Of a stretch of DNA of 64,000 nt, positions 7,178 to 14,778 are shown in pieces. Location of the stretch: NCBI GenBank assembly GCA_964621905.1, contig CAZUNG010000007.1, forward strand, positions 1 through 64,000. The letters are read 5' to 3'. The stretch is from Ruminococcus_G sp964621905 (GTDB lineage: Bacteria > Bacillota > Clostridia > Lachnospirales > Lachnospiraceae). Within the stretch, counting starts at the first letter, position 1; each line of letters opens with the position of its first letter. The notes below the pieces were generated by a model. The model was not told the origin of the DNA. It searched no databases and saw only the letters and a program-made list of their open reading frames with translations. The position numbers were made by a program, and so were the translations under genes.

Positions 7178-9631
7178 CTAGTCAGTAACATAAAATTTAA
7201 TTTCTTTTTTCTGTACGCCCACGCTTACCGTATCGCCCGCTTTGATGTGACCGCTGAGTATCTCTTCCGCCATCGTATCTTCTATTTTATTCTGGATAGC
7301 CCTCTTAAGAGGACGTGCCCCGTACTTGCTGTCAAAGCCCTCTTCTGCAAGAAAGTCCTTCACGGACGAACGGATTTTCAGCGTAATGTGCATCTGGTTC
7401 TGGCATCGCTGCTGAAGGTTTTTCAGCAGGATACTGACAATTTTCTTAATGTGCTCCCTGTTCAGCGCATGGAATACGATAATCTCATCAATACGATTCA
7501 AAAACTCCGGCTTAAACATCCGCCGCACTTCTTCCATGACGCCGTTTTTCATATACTCGTAATCTTTCTTCTCGTCATCACCCGATGTAAAACCAAGTTT
7601 TTTTGGTTCCATGATAGCCTGAGCTCCTGCATTCGAGGTCATGATAATACACGTCTGTTTAAAATCCACCTTACGCCCCTGTGCATCCGTGATATGTCCG
7701 TCATCCAAAACCTGCAGCAGGATATTAAACACATCCGGATGGGCTTTTTCGATTTCGTCAAACAGAATCACACTGTATGGATTGCGCCGCACTTTTTCAC
7801 TCAGCTGACCGCCTTCTTCGTATCCGACATATCCCGGAGGGGAGCCGATCAGTTTTGATACGCTGTGCTTCTCCATGTATTCTGACATATCCACACGGAT
7901 CATCGCCTGCTCACTTCCAAATACAGCTTCTGCAAGTGCTTTGGAAAGCTCCGTTTTACCGACACCGGTAGGGCCCAGGAATAAAAATGATCCAATTGGA
8001 CGGTTCGGGTCTTTCAGACCAACCCTTCCTCTTTTGATAGCCTTGGCTACCGCCGACACCGCTTCTTCCTGTCCGATCACGCGCTTGTGAAGAGTCGCCT
8101 CAAGTCTTGCAAGACGTTTCGTCTCCTCTTCCTGCAGCTGCTGTACCGGTATCTTGGTCCATCCCGATACAATATCAGCGACCGATTCCGCCGACACCTG
8201 CTGTGGTTTATTCCTGCCGCTTTTACGAAGACGTCCTTCTGCCGCTTGTTTCTTCTTTTCAAGCACCGTCTGCTCTTTCTGCAGCTCTTTGGCAAGCTCA
8301 AAATCTCCCAGCTTCACAGCCTCTTCTTTTCTCTGATGTATCTCTTCCAGCTGCCGGTCCGTATCCGCTTTCCGCTTTGGTGTCCCAAATCCGGCCAGCT
8401 GAACCTTTGAGGCCGCCTCATCTATCAGGTCAATCGCCTTATCCGGAAGGAAACGGTCATTGATATAGCGCACTGACATGCTGACAGCCCCTTCCAGTGC
8501 CTCATCCAGAATTTCCACCCCGTGGTGTGCTTCATAATACGGGCGGAGTCCTTTAAGAATTTCCAGCGTTTCCTCCGCTGTCGGTTCCTCCACCATGACA
8601 GGCTGGAATCTTCTTTCAAGTGCCGCATCTTTTTCGATGTATTTTCTGTACTCCTCAATGGTCGTAGCACCAATCATCTGAATCTCACCTCGTGACAGGG
8701 ACGGTTTCAGGATGTTGGATGCATCCAGTGCACCTTCTGCTCCGCCGGCGCCGATAATTGTGTGAAGCTCATCGATAAACAGAAGAATATCACGGTTTCC
8801 TGCCACTTCTTTGACCACATTTTTAATCCGTTCTTCGAACTCTCCACGGTATTTCGACCCCGCCACCATACCAGATAAATCCAGCACTACCACGCGCTTA
8901 TTGAGCATCGCGTCCGGCACGCTGCCATCTACGATTCGCTGTGCGAGTCCTTCTGCAATCGCAGTTTTTCCAACTCCCGGTTCTCCAATCAGACATGGAT
9001 TGTTTTTTGTACGTCTGCTCAAGATCTGGATCACCCGGTCCATTTCATGCTGACGCCCTACAACAGGATCTAATTCTCTGCGGCGTGCCATCTCCGTCAA
9101 ATCTCTGCTGTACTGATCAAGCGTCGGAGTAGCGGCTGTCTGATTCTCCCTGGAAGATTTCGCATTGGCAATTTCCTCCTTGATCTGTGCAGGATTTTCA
9201 CCCATGGCAATCAAAATTTCCATGTACAGCTTCTGTATACTGATTCCCATCGTATGCAGCAGACGGGTGGCAACGCATTCCGTCTCCTTGATCATCGCGA
9301 TCAGAATATGTTCCGTTCCTGTTTTATCCGCCTGAAAAGAAGCCGCTTCACGTCCGGCGCCTTCGAGCACCTGTTCTGCACGTTTTGAATATTCCACAGA
9401 AGAATCCAGCATCACATTCCCCGGTGTTGAAATAAAGCGTTCAATGTATCCTCTCAGATTCTTTTCTTCCACCCCCATGTCGGCAAGCACTCTGCCCGCA
9501 GTACCTTCTTTCTCTATCAGTAATCCCAGCAGCAGGTGCTCTGTACCGATATAATTCTGCTGACAATCATGTGATGCTTTGCGTGCACACTGCAGAGCGC
9601 TGCGCGCCTGTTCCGTATACTGTTCTCTCAT
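7178..9631 (-). CDS. clpC: ClpC-type AAA+ unfoldase
   Basis: ATP-dependent Clp protease ATP-binding subunit, 817 aa, the standard ClpC size; it unfolds substrates for ClpP in the cytoplasm. Visible parts are two Clp_N repeats (residues about 1-140, with IGTEHLLLGLL and TGTEHILIAMI), D1 with Walker A GEPGVGKT (about 216-223) and FIDELHTIIGAG, a UVR/middle domain (EEIHQRKEEAVKLGDFELAKELQKEQ region, about 425-450), and D2 with GPTGVGKTE and LIGSPPGYVGYEEGG. The start at 9631 was chosen because AGGAGGG lies just before that ATG; an upstream in-frame start would run into gntR. It is 13 bases downstream of a gntR gene. The usual ctsR-mcsA-mcsB genes are absent, so regulation differs from the Bacillus pattern. 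Confidence 0.93.
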   Translation of the reverse strand: MREQYTEQARSALQCARKASHDCQQNYIGTEHLLLGLLIEKEGTAGRVLADMGVEEKNLRGYIERFISTPGNVMLDSSVEYSKRAEQVLEGAGREAASFQADKTGTEHILIAMIKETECVATRLLHTMGISIQKLYMEILIAMGENPAQIKEEIANAKSSRENQTAATPTLDQYSRDLTEMARRRELDPVVGRQHEMDRVIQILSRRTKNNPCLIGEPGVGKTAIAEGLAQRIVDGSVPDAMLNKRVVVLDLSGMVAGSKYRGEFEERIKNVVKEVAGNRDILLFIDELHTIIGAGGAEGALDASNILKPSLSRGEIQMIGATTIEEYRKYIEKDAALERRFQPVMVEEPTAEETLEILKGLRPYYEAHHGVEILDEALEGAVSMSVRYINDRFLPDKAIDLIDEAASKVQLAGFGTPKRKADTDRQLEEIHQRKEEAVKLGDFELAKELQKEQTVLEKKKQAAEGRLRKSGRNKPQQVSAESVADIVSGWTKIPVQQLQEEETKRLARLEATLHKRVIGQEEAVSAVAKAIKRGRVGLKDPNRPIGSFLFLGPTGVGKTELSKALAEAVFGSEQAMIRVDMSEYMEKHSVSKLIGSPPGYVGYEEGGQLSEKVRRNPYSVILFDEIEKAHPDVFNILLQVLDDGHITDAQGRKVDFKQTCIIMTSNAGAQAIMEPKKLGFTSGDDEKKDYEYMKNGVMEEVRRMFKPEFLNRIDEIIVFHALNREHIKKIVSILLKNLQQRCQNQMHITLKIRSSVKDFLAEEGFDSKYGARPLKRAIQNKIEDTMAEEILSGHIKAGDTVSVGVQKKEIKFYVTD

Positions 9632-9644
9632 GTAGCCCTCCTGC

Positions 9645-10022
9645 TTATTTATATTCCTCAAATATTTCATCAATCAATGCATGCACTTCTTCTTTTGATA
9701 TGTTTTTACACCAGCCTTTTGCCAGTGCGACTGACAGATCATCTTTCAGTTCCTCCAGTGCAATCATTTTGTCTGTGTCAATACTGACAACTGCACCCTT
9801 TCTTCTGTCTATGCTCACAAACCCTTCCTGCTTGAGAACGGTATATGCTTTATTTACCGTATGCATATTGATTCCAATCCCATCCGCCAGCTGCCGGACA
9901 GAAGGAAGTGTCTCGCCTTCCTGTATTCTTGAAGTCGCAATTCCCAGTATAATCTGATTTCTGAGCTGCATATAAATGGCTTCTTCACTGCTAAAATCAA
10001 TATGAATCATCTCTATCAGCAT
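9645..10022 (-). CDS. GntR-family transcriptional regulator (YtrA subfamily)
   Basis: A short GntR regulator of 125 aa. The N-terminal winged helix covers residues about 8-75 (AIYMQLRNQIILGIATSRIQ, LPSVRQLADGIGIN, TVNKAYTVLKQEGF), followed by a short tail without a ligand-binding FCD or UTRA domain, typical of YtrA. It starts at ATG 10022 with AGGGTGA upstream; a second ATG four codons in is also possible. It is cotranscribed with clpC (13-base gap). A perfect TGTTATA-N7-TATAACA dyad overlaps the promoter -10, so the pair is probably autorepressed. YtrA regulators usually sit with ABC transporter genes, so pairing with clpC is unusual. Confidence 0.9.
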   Translation of the reverse strand: MLIEMIHIDFSSEEAIYMQLRNQIILGIATSRIQEGETLPSVRQLADGIGINMHTVNKAYTVLKQEGFVSIDRRKGAVVSIDTDKMIALEELKDDLSVALAKGWCKNISKEEVHALIDEIFEEYK

Positions 10023-10070
10023 CGTATCACCCTGCTTTCTTCATCTTACATGCATTCATTTAATAATCTT

Positions 10071-10109
10071 TGTTATAGCAATAATATAACAATTGCCATT
10101 AAATTTCAA
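10071..10109 (-). promoter_or_regulatory. promoter and operator of the gntR-clpC operon
   Basis: -35 TTGAAA (10104-10109) and -10 TATTAT (10081-10086) have 17-base spacing. A perfect inverted repeat TGTTATA-GCAATAA-TATAACA (10071-10091) spans the -10 and the expected transcription start. It is the size and shape of a GntR/YtrA operator and implies repression by the first gene of the operon. Confidence 0.75.
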
Positions 10110-10130
10110 GTCCCAAAAGCTGGCGAAACA

Positions 10131-10172
10131 AAATGGGGGTATCGTCGGTTTTCCATTGACGTTATCCCCATT
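10131..10172 (-). terminator. terminator of the cysK-like gene
   Basis: AATGGGG...TAtCGTC pairs with GACGtTA...CCCCATT, giving a long stem with small bulges. On the minus strand it ends ATTTTGTTTCG shortly after the stop at 10185. It could also act in the opposite direction. Confidence 0.65.
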
Positions 10173-10184
10173 GCTTTTGTGTTT

Positions 10185-11117
10185 TTATTCATTTTCAAAC
10201 AGAGGTGTGGAAAAATACCGTTCCGCCGTATCCGGAAGTACTGTCACAACAGTTTTTCCTTTTCCCAGCTTTTTAGCAAGTTTCAGTGCAGCCGCAACAT
10301 TTGTGCCGCTGGAGATTCCACACATCAGCCCCTCTTTTCTGGCCAGATCCTTGGCTGTCTGAATCGCCTCATCATCTGTAACGACATAGATATCATCATA
10401 GATCTGCTGATTCAGTATCGCTGGTATCAGTCCGTCCCCGATTCCCATCTGCAGATGTGTTCCAATCGTCCCGCCTGCCAGTATCGCCGCATTCTCGGGT
10501 TCTACAGCCCAGATTGTGATGTCCGGATTCAGCGCTTTTAAAACTTCGCCAATACCGGTTATCGTTCCTCCTGTACCTATCCCGGAACAGAATCCATGAA
10601 TCGGTCCTGCTACCTGTTCCAGTATCTCCAAACCCGTGTGGTGACGGTGCACCATCGGATTGGCCGGATTCTCAAACTGCTGAGGTACAAATACATTTGG
10701 ATCTTCCTTTGCCATACGAAGCGCTGTCTGCAGACACTCATCAATACATTCTCCGATATTACCCGCGTCATGGACCAGCTTTACCTCTGCCCCATAGTGC
10801 TGAACCAGCTTTCTGCGCTCTTCGCTGACAGAATCCGGCATGATGATGATCGTCCGATACCCTTTCACTGCACCGATCAGAGAAAGCCCGATTCCCTGGT
10901 TTCCACTCGTCGGTTCCACAATAATCGTATCTTTGGTCAGAAGTCCCTGCTTTTCTGCCTCTTCAATCATGTTGAAAGCCGTACGGGTTTTGATAGATCC
11001 TCCCACGTTCAGTCCCTCAAATTTCACCAGAACCTCTGCATTTTCAGGGCTGTTCATGCGGTTCAACCTGATCATCGGAGTATGCCCGATGGCTTCTAAT
11101 ACATTGTTGTATATCAT
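10185..11117 (-). CDS. cysK: PLP-dependent cysteine synthase-like protein
   Basis: A fold-type II PLP enzyme of 310 aa, the size of O-acetylserine sulfhydrylase, which makes cysteine from O-acetylserine and sulfide. K43 (GGSIKTRTA) is the expected Schiff-base lysine, and GIGTGGTITGIG binds the cofactor phosphate. The substrate-carboxylate loop, normally TSGNTG, reads TSGNQG, and the lysine context is SIKTR rather than SVKDR. These changes may alter substrate choice, so cysK is the best family name but not proof of activity. It is a single gene with its own terminator, following purD by about 85 bases; a TATAAT lies at about 11145-11150 without a clear -35. Confidence 0.85.
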   Translation of the reverse strand: MIYNNVLEAIGHTPMIRLNRMNSPENAEVLVKFEGLNVGGSIKTRTAFNMIEEAEKQGLLTKDTIIVEPTSGNQGIGLSLIGAVKGYRTIIIMPDSVSEERRKLVQHYGAEVKLVHDAGNIGECIDECLQTALRMAKEDPNVFVPQQFENPANPMVHRHHTGLEILEQVAGPIHGFCSGIGTGGTITGIGEVLKALNPDITIWAVEPENAAILAGGTIGTHLQMGIGDGLIPAILNQQIYDDIYVVTDDEAIQTAKDLARKEGLMCGISSGTNVAAALKLAKKLGKGKTVVTVLPDTAERYFSTPLFENE

Positions 11118-11178
11118 CTTTGTTATCCCTTCTGCCTGTGCGGCAGTTTTATTATATTTAATTCGCCTTCCGGCAAAA

Positions 11179-11196
11179 TGGTGCCAATTTGCACCA
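11179..11196 (-). terminator. weak hairpin after purD
   Basis: On the minus strand TGGTGC and GCACCA pair around a six-base loop, followed by ATTTTG, eight bases after the purD stop. It is a short stem and may only partly terminate. Confidence 0.4.
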
Positions 11197-11203
11197 GCGT
11201 ACT

Positions 11204-12475
11204 TTAGGCCTCGTCAATCGCCTTTCCGATATCATTGCGGTAATATTTATTTTCAAATTCTACAAGCTTTACCGCTTCATATGCATTTGCACGGGCATCC
11301 TTCAGATCTTTTCCTTTCGCTGTCACGCCGAGCACACGCCCTCCGTTTGTCACGATTCCCTCATCGGTTCTCTTTGTTCCCGCATGAAATACGTAGTAGT
11401 CTTCTTTATCTTTAAATTTTTCCAGACCATTGATCACATACCCTTTCTCATAGGCAACCGGATAGCCGTCAGAAGCAAGCACAACACAGACTGCCGCATT
11501 ATCCTCAAACTGCAGGTCAATCTGATCCAGTGTCTGGTCAATACAGGCCTCTACAACCTCAATAATATCATTCTTCATACGCGGCAGAACAACCTGCGCT
11601 TCCGGGTCGCCAAAACGGGCGTTGTACTCCAGCACTTTTGGTCCCTCTTCCGTCAGCATCAATCCGAAGAAAATAATTCCTTTGAATTCTCTTCCTTCTG
11701 AAGCCATCGCATCTACTGTCGCCTGGTAGATGTACTGATTGCAAAATGCATCCACTTCCTCGGTGTAGAACGGACTCGGCGAGAACGTACCCATACCGCC
11801 TGTATTCAGACCCTGATCGCCGTCTTTTGCACGCTTATGATCCTGTGCAGAAGTCATCGTCTTAATTGTCTTTCCGTCAACAAAAGACAGTACCGAAACT
11901 TCACGCCCAGTCATGAACTCTTCGATCACCATGGTATTTCCGGCAGTGCCGAACTTTTTATCCATCATAATGGACTTTACACCGTCCTGCGCTTCCTGAA
12001 GAGTATTGCAGATCAGCACACCTTTGCCGAGCGCCAGTCCATCTGCCTTCAGGACGATCGGAAACTTTGCAGTCTCCAGATAAGCCAGTGCTTCCTCGGG
12101 ATCCTCGAAATTTTCGTACGCCGCCGTCGGTATATTATATTTCTTCATCAAATCTTTTGAGAAGGCCTTGGAGCCTTCCAGTATGGCAGCATTCTTTCTC
12201 GGGCCGAATACCCGAAGTCCCTCTGCCTCAAACACATCCACAATACCGCCTACAAGCGGATCATCCATCCCGACAATCGTCAGGTCAACGCCCTCTTCTT
12301 TGGCAAATGCAGCCAGTTTCTCAAATTCCATGGCGCCGATATCCACACACTGTGCATACTCTTCAATTCCAGCATTGCCCGGAGCACAGTAAATTTTATC
12401 CACCTTAGGACTCGCCGCTGCCTTCCAGGCAATCGCATGTTCTCTTCCGCCGCTTCCAATTATCAGAACTTTCAT
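11204..12475 (-). CDS. purD: phosphoribosylamine-glycine ligase
   Basis: GAR synthetase, joining phosphoribosylamine and glycine with ATP, the second step of de novo purine synthesis; 423 aa, full length. The N-terminal PurD domain starts MKVLIIGSGGREHAIAWK, followed by the ATP-grasp core (PIVLKADGLALGKGVLIC) and the signature FGDPEAQVVLPRM. It is the last gene of purE-M-N-D and overlaps purN by 4 bases (ATGA), implying coupled translation. Confidence 0.96.
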   Translation of the reverse strand: MKVLIIGSGGREHAIAWKAAASPKVDKIYCAPGNAGIEEYAQCVDIGAMEFEKLAAFAKEEGVDLTIVGMDDPLVGGIVDVFEAEGLRVFGPRKNAAILEGSKAFSKDLMKKYNIPTAAYENFEDPEEALAYLETAKFPIVLKADGLALGKGVLICNTLQEAQDGVKSIMMDKKFGTAGNTMVIEEFMTGREVSVLSFVDGKTIKTMTSAQDHKRAKDGDQGLNTGGMGTFSPSPFYTEEVDAFCNQYIYQATVDAMASEGREFKGIIFFGLMLTEEGPKVLEYNARFGDPEAQVVLPRMKNDIIEVVEACIDQTLDQIDLQFEDNAAVCVVLASDGYPVAYEKGYVINGLEKFKDKEDYYVFHAGTKRTDEGIVTNGGRVLGVTAKGKDLKDARANAYEAVKLVEFENKYYRNDIGKAIDEA

Positions 12476-13143
12476 CTGTCTGTCTCCTTCACACTTTCCT
12501 CTGACGCCGCATTTGATACGGCTTTTATACGCACAATTCCATTTACGATTTCCAGTTTGTCATTGGCAATCAAGTCAATGGCCTTTGGCATAATCACCCA
12601 CTCGGCCTCTTCCATCACACGTCTCTGCAGAATTTCCGGTGTATCATGTTCCCTCACCTCAACAGCCTTCTGAAGAATAATCGGACCGGTATCTGTACCC
12701 TCATCCACAAAATGCACAGTGGCCCCTGTCACTTTAACTCCGCGCGCAAGCACCCCTTCATGAACCTTCAGTCCATAGTAACCGGTACCGCAGAACGAAG
12801 GAATCAGCGCGGGATGAATATTAATGATCTTATTGGGAAATGCACGCACAATACTCTTCGGTATCACAACCAGGCATCCTGCGAGTACTACCAGATCAAC
12901 ATTGAGTTCCCGTAATGTCTGAAGCAGAGCCTCGTTAAATGCATCCCTGGAAGGGTAGTCTTTCGGTGACACACAGACTGCACGAATCCCGTGCTTCCTT
13001 GCACGTTCCAGTGCAAAGGCATCCGCATTGTTGCTGATGACGGCCTTAATCTCAGTATTGGTGATCGTCCTGTTATCAATCCCGTCGATAATCGCCTGCA
13101 GATTGGTTCCTCCTCCGGATACCAGAACTGCTATTTTCAGCAT
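12472..13143 (-). CDS. purN: phosphoribosylglycinamide formyltransferase
   Basis: GAR transformylase using 10-formyl-tetrahydrofolate, third step of purine synthesis; 223 aa, slightly longer than the E. coli enzyme because of a C-terminal tail. It has the glycine-rich start VLVSGGGTNLQAIID, the catalytic NIHPALIPSF segment (Asn, His) and VHFVDEGTDTGPII with the catalytic Asp. It overlaps purM by 7 bases and purD by 4. Confidence 0.95.
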   Translation of the reverse strand: MLKIAVLVSGGGTNLQAIIDGIDNRTITNTEIKAVISNNADAFALERARKHGIRAVCVSPKDYPSRDAFNEALLQTLRELNVDLVVLAGCLVVIPKSIVRAFPNKIINIHPALIPSFCGTGYYGLKVHEGVLARGVKVTGATVHFVDEGTDTGPIILQKAVEVREHDTPEILQRRVMEEAEWVIMPKAIDLIANDKLEIVNGIVRIKAVSNAASEESVKETDR

Positions 13144-14165
13144 AGTGACACTCCCTTTTCACCGGATGTAATCCGTCCAATCTGATAAGGTTCCTCCCCT
13201 GCTGCTCTCATCGCTTCCATCGTTTTATCAGCATCAGCAGGGTCAACTGCTACGATCATACCAATCCCCATATTATAAGTATTGTACATCATTTTTTCTT
13301 CAATCTGACCTTTTTTTGCCAGCATGTTAAAGATCGGAGGGATCGGATAACTGTCTTTTTCAATCACGGCACAGACATCATCTTTGAGCATACGCGGAAC
13401 ATTTTCATAAAATCCGCCGCCGGTAATATGGCTGCACGCTTTGATCCTCACACCTGTCTTTTTAATTTCTTTCAGTGCTTTTACATAAATCTTAGTCGGG
13501 GCAAGAAGCGCTTCGCCCAGTGTGGTGCCAAGCTCTTCATGATATGTCTCCAAAGATTCTTTTGTAATTTCAAATACCTTGCGAACCAGTGAAAAACCAT
13601 TGCTGTGCACCCCGGAAGATGCCATTCCGATCAGTACATCTCCGGCTTTCAGATCTTTTCCAGTGATCAGATCTTTCTCGTCCACAACACCCACTGCAAA
13701 CCCTGCGAGATCATATTCGTCCTCCGGATAGAAGCCCGGCATCTCTGCAGTCTCCCCTCCGATCAAAGCTGCCTCAGACTGTTCACATCCGCATGCAACT
13801 CCCTTTACAATCTGAGCAATTTTCTCTGGAACGTTCTTTCCGCATGCGATGTAATCCAGGAAAAATAACGGTTCACCGCCTGCGCATGCAATGTCGTTCA
13901 CACACATTGCCACACAGTCAATGCCTACAGTGTCATGTCTGTCCATTACAAACGCCAGTTTCAGTTTTGTTCCGACACCGTCTGTCCCTGATACAAGTGT
14001 AGGTTTTTCCATATCCTTAAACGCACTCATGGAAAAAGCGCCTGAAAAGCCGCCAATGTTCGTCAGTACCTCCGGGCGCATTGTCTTCTTGATATGTTCT
14101 TTCATAAGTTCTACGGATTTATATCCAGCCTCAATATCCACACCCGCTTTTTTATAATCCATCAT
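13137..14165 (-). CDS. purM: phosphoribosylformylglycinamidine cyclo-ligase
   Basis: AIR synthetase, closing the imidazole ring with ATP; 342 aa, the normal length. Characteristic segments are LVSGTDGVGTKLKLA, DCVAMCVNDIACAGGEPLFFLDY and SHITGGGFYENVPRML. It sits between purE (33-base gap) and purN (overlap). The ATG is preceded by GGAGAAAAGG. Confidence 0.96.
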   Translation of the reverse strand: MMDYKKAGVDIEAGYKSVELMKEHIKKTMRPEVLTNIGGFSGAFSMSAFKDMEKPTLVSGTDGVGTKLKLAFVMDRHDTVGIDCVAMCVNDIACAGGEPLFFLDYIACGKNVPEKIAQIVKGVACGCEQSEAALIGGETAEMPGFYPEDEYDLAGFAVGVVDEKDLITGKDLKAGDVLIGMASSGVHSNGFSLVRKVFEITKESLETYHEELGTTLGEALLAPTKIYVKALKEIKKTGVRIKACSHITGGGFYENVPRMLKDDVCAVIEKDSYPIPPIFNMLAKKGQIEEKMMYNTYNMGIGMIVAVDPADADKTMEAMRAAGEEPYQIGRITSGEKGVSLC

Positions 14166-14198
14166 TTGTTTACCGTCCTTTTCTCCTTTGACCTGGTG

Positions 14199-14705
14199 TT
14201 ATTTGGTATAATTTTTGTATCCTACTTCCTTGAGTTTTGCATCTTTAGCCACTACCTGGTCCTTCAGTTCTGCCGAATAAGCTTTCACCTTTTCAAGAAG
14301 TTCCGGATCCGAAGTTCCAAGAATCTTTGCAGCGAGAATGCCGGCATTCGCTCCACCGTTGATCGCTACTGTCGCCACAGGTATGCCGGACGGCATCTGC
14401 ACGATGGAATACAGGGAGTCCCTTCCTCCCAGAGACGTTGTATGCATCGGAATTCCGATGACCGGCATCGGAAAGATTGCCGCACACATCCCTGGAAGAT
14501 GAGCTGCCATTCCTGCTCCGGCAATAATCACTTTAAAACCCTTTTCCTCTGCAGTTTTCGCATATTCAAAAAACACATCCGGCTCTCTGTGCGCAGAAAT
14601 AATCGTCATTTCATAATCAATCCCAAACTTCTCCAGCATATCCGCTGCTTTCGCCATAACCGGCATATCTGAGTCACTGCCCATTACAATTCCTACTTTC
14701 GCCAT
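14199..14705 (-). CDS. purE: 5-(carboxyamino)imidazole ribonucleotide mutase
   Basis: Class I PurE, converting N5-CAIR to CAIR; 168 aa. It shows VGIVMGSDSDMPVM at the N-terminus, ISAHREPD, and GAGMAAHLPGM. First gene of the purE-M-N-D operon, with AAGGAGAG before ATG and its own promoter overlapping the end of the aminopeptidase gene. No purK, purH, purF or purL lies in the window, so the rest of the pathway is elsewhere. Confidence 0.96.
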   Translation of the reverse strand: MAKVGIVMGSDSDMPVMAKAADMLEKFGIDYEMTIISAHREPDVFFEYAKTAEEKGFKVIIAGAGMAAHLPGMCAAIFPMPVIGIPMHTTSLGGRDSLYSIVQMPSGIPVATVAINGGANAGILAAKILGTSDPELLEKVKAYSAELKDQVVAKDAKLKEVGYKNYTK

Positions 14706-14748
14706 GTCGCTCTCCTTTTCTTTTGCATAAGCGCTGTTATTAATTAAT

Positions 14749-14778
14749 ATTCTACTAGACCCGTTTAAGGGTTGTCAA
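14749..14778 (-). promoter_or_regulatory. purE operon promoter
   Basis: TTGACA (14773-14778) and TAGAAT (14749-14754) are separated by 18 bases. The -35 lies inside the last codons of the upstream aminopeptidase gene. The leader is only about 40 bases, too short for a purine riboswitch. Confidence 0.7.

Noticed and set aside
14706..14748. Purine riboswitch before purE
   Set aside because: The leader between promoter and start is only about 40 bases, too short for the aptamer.
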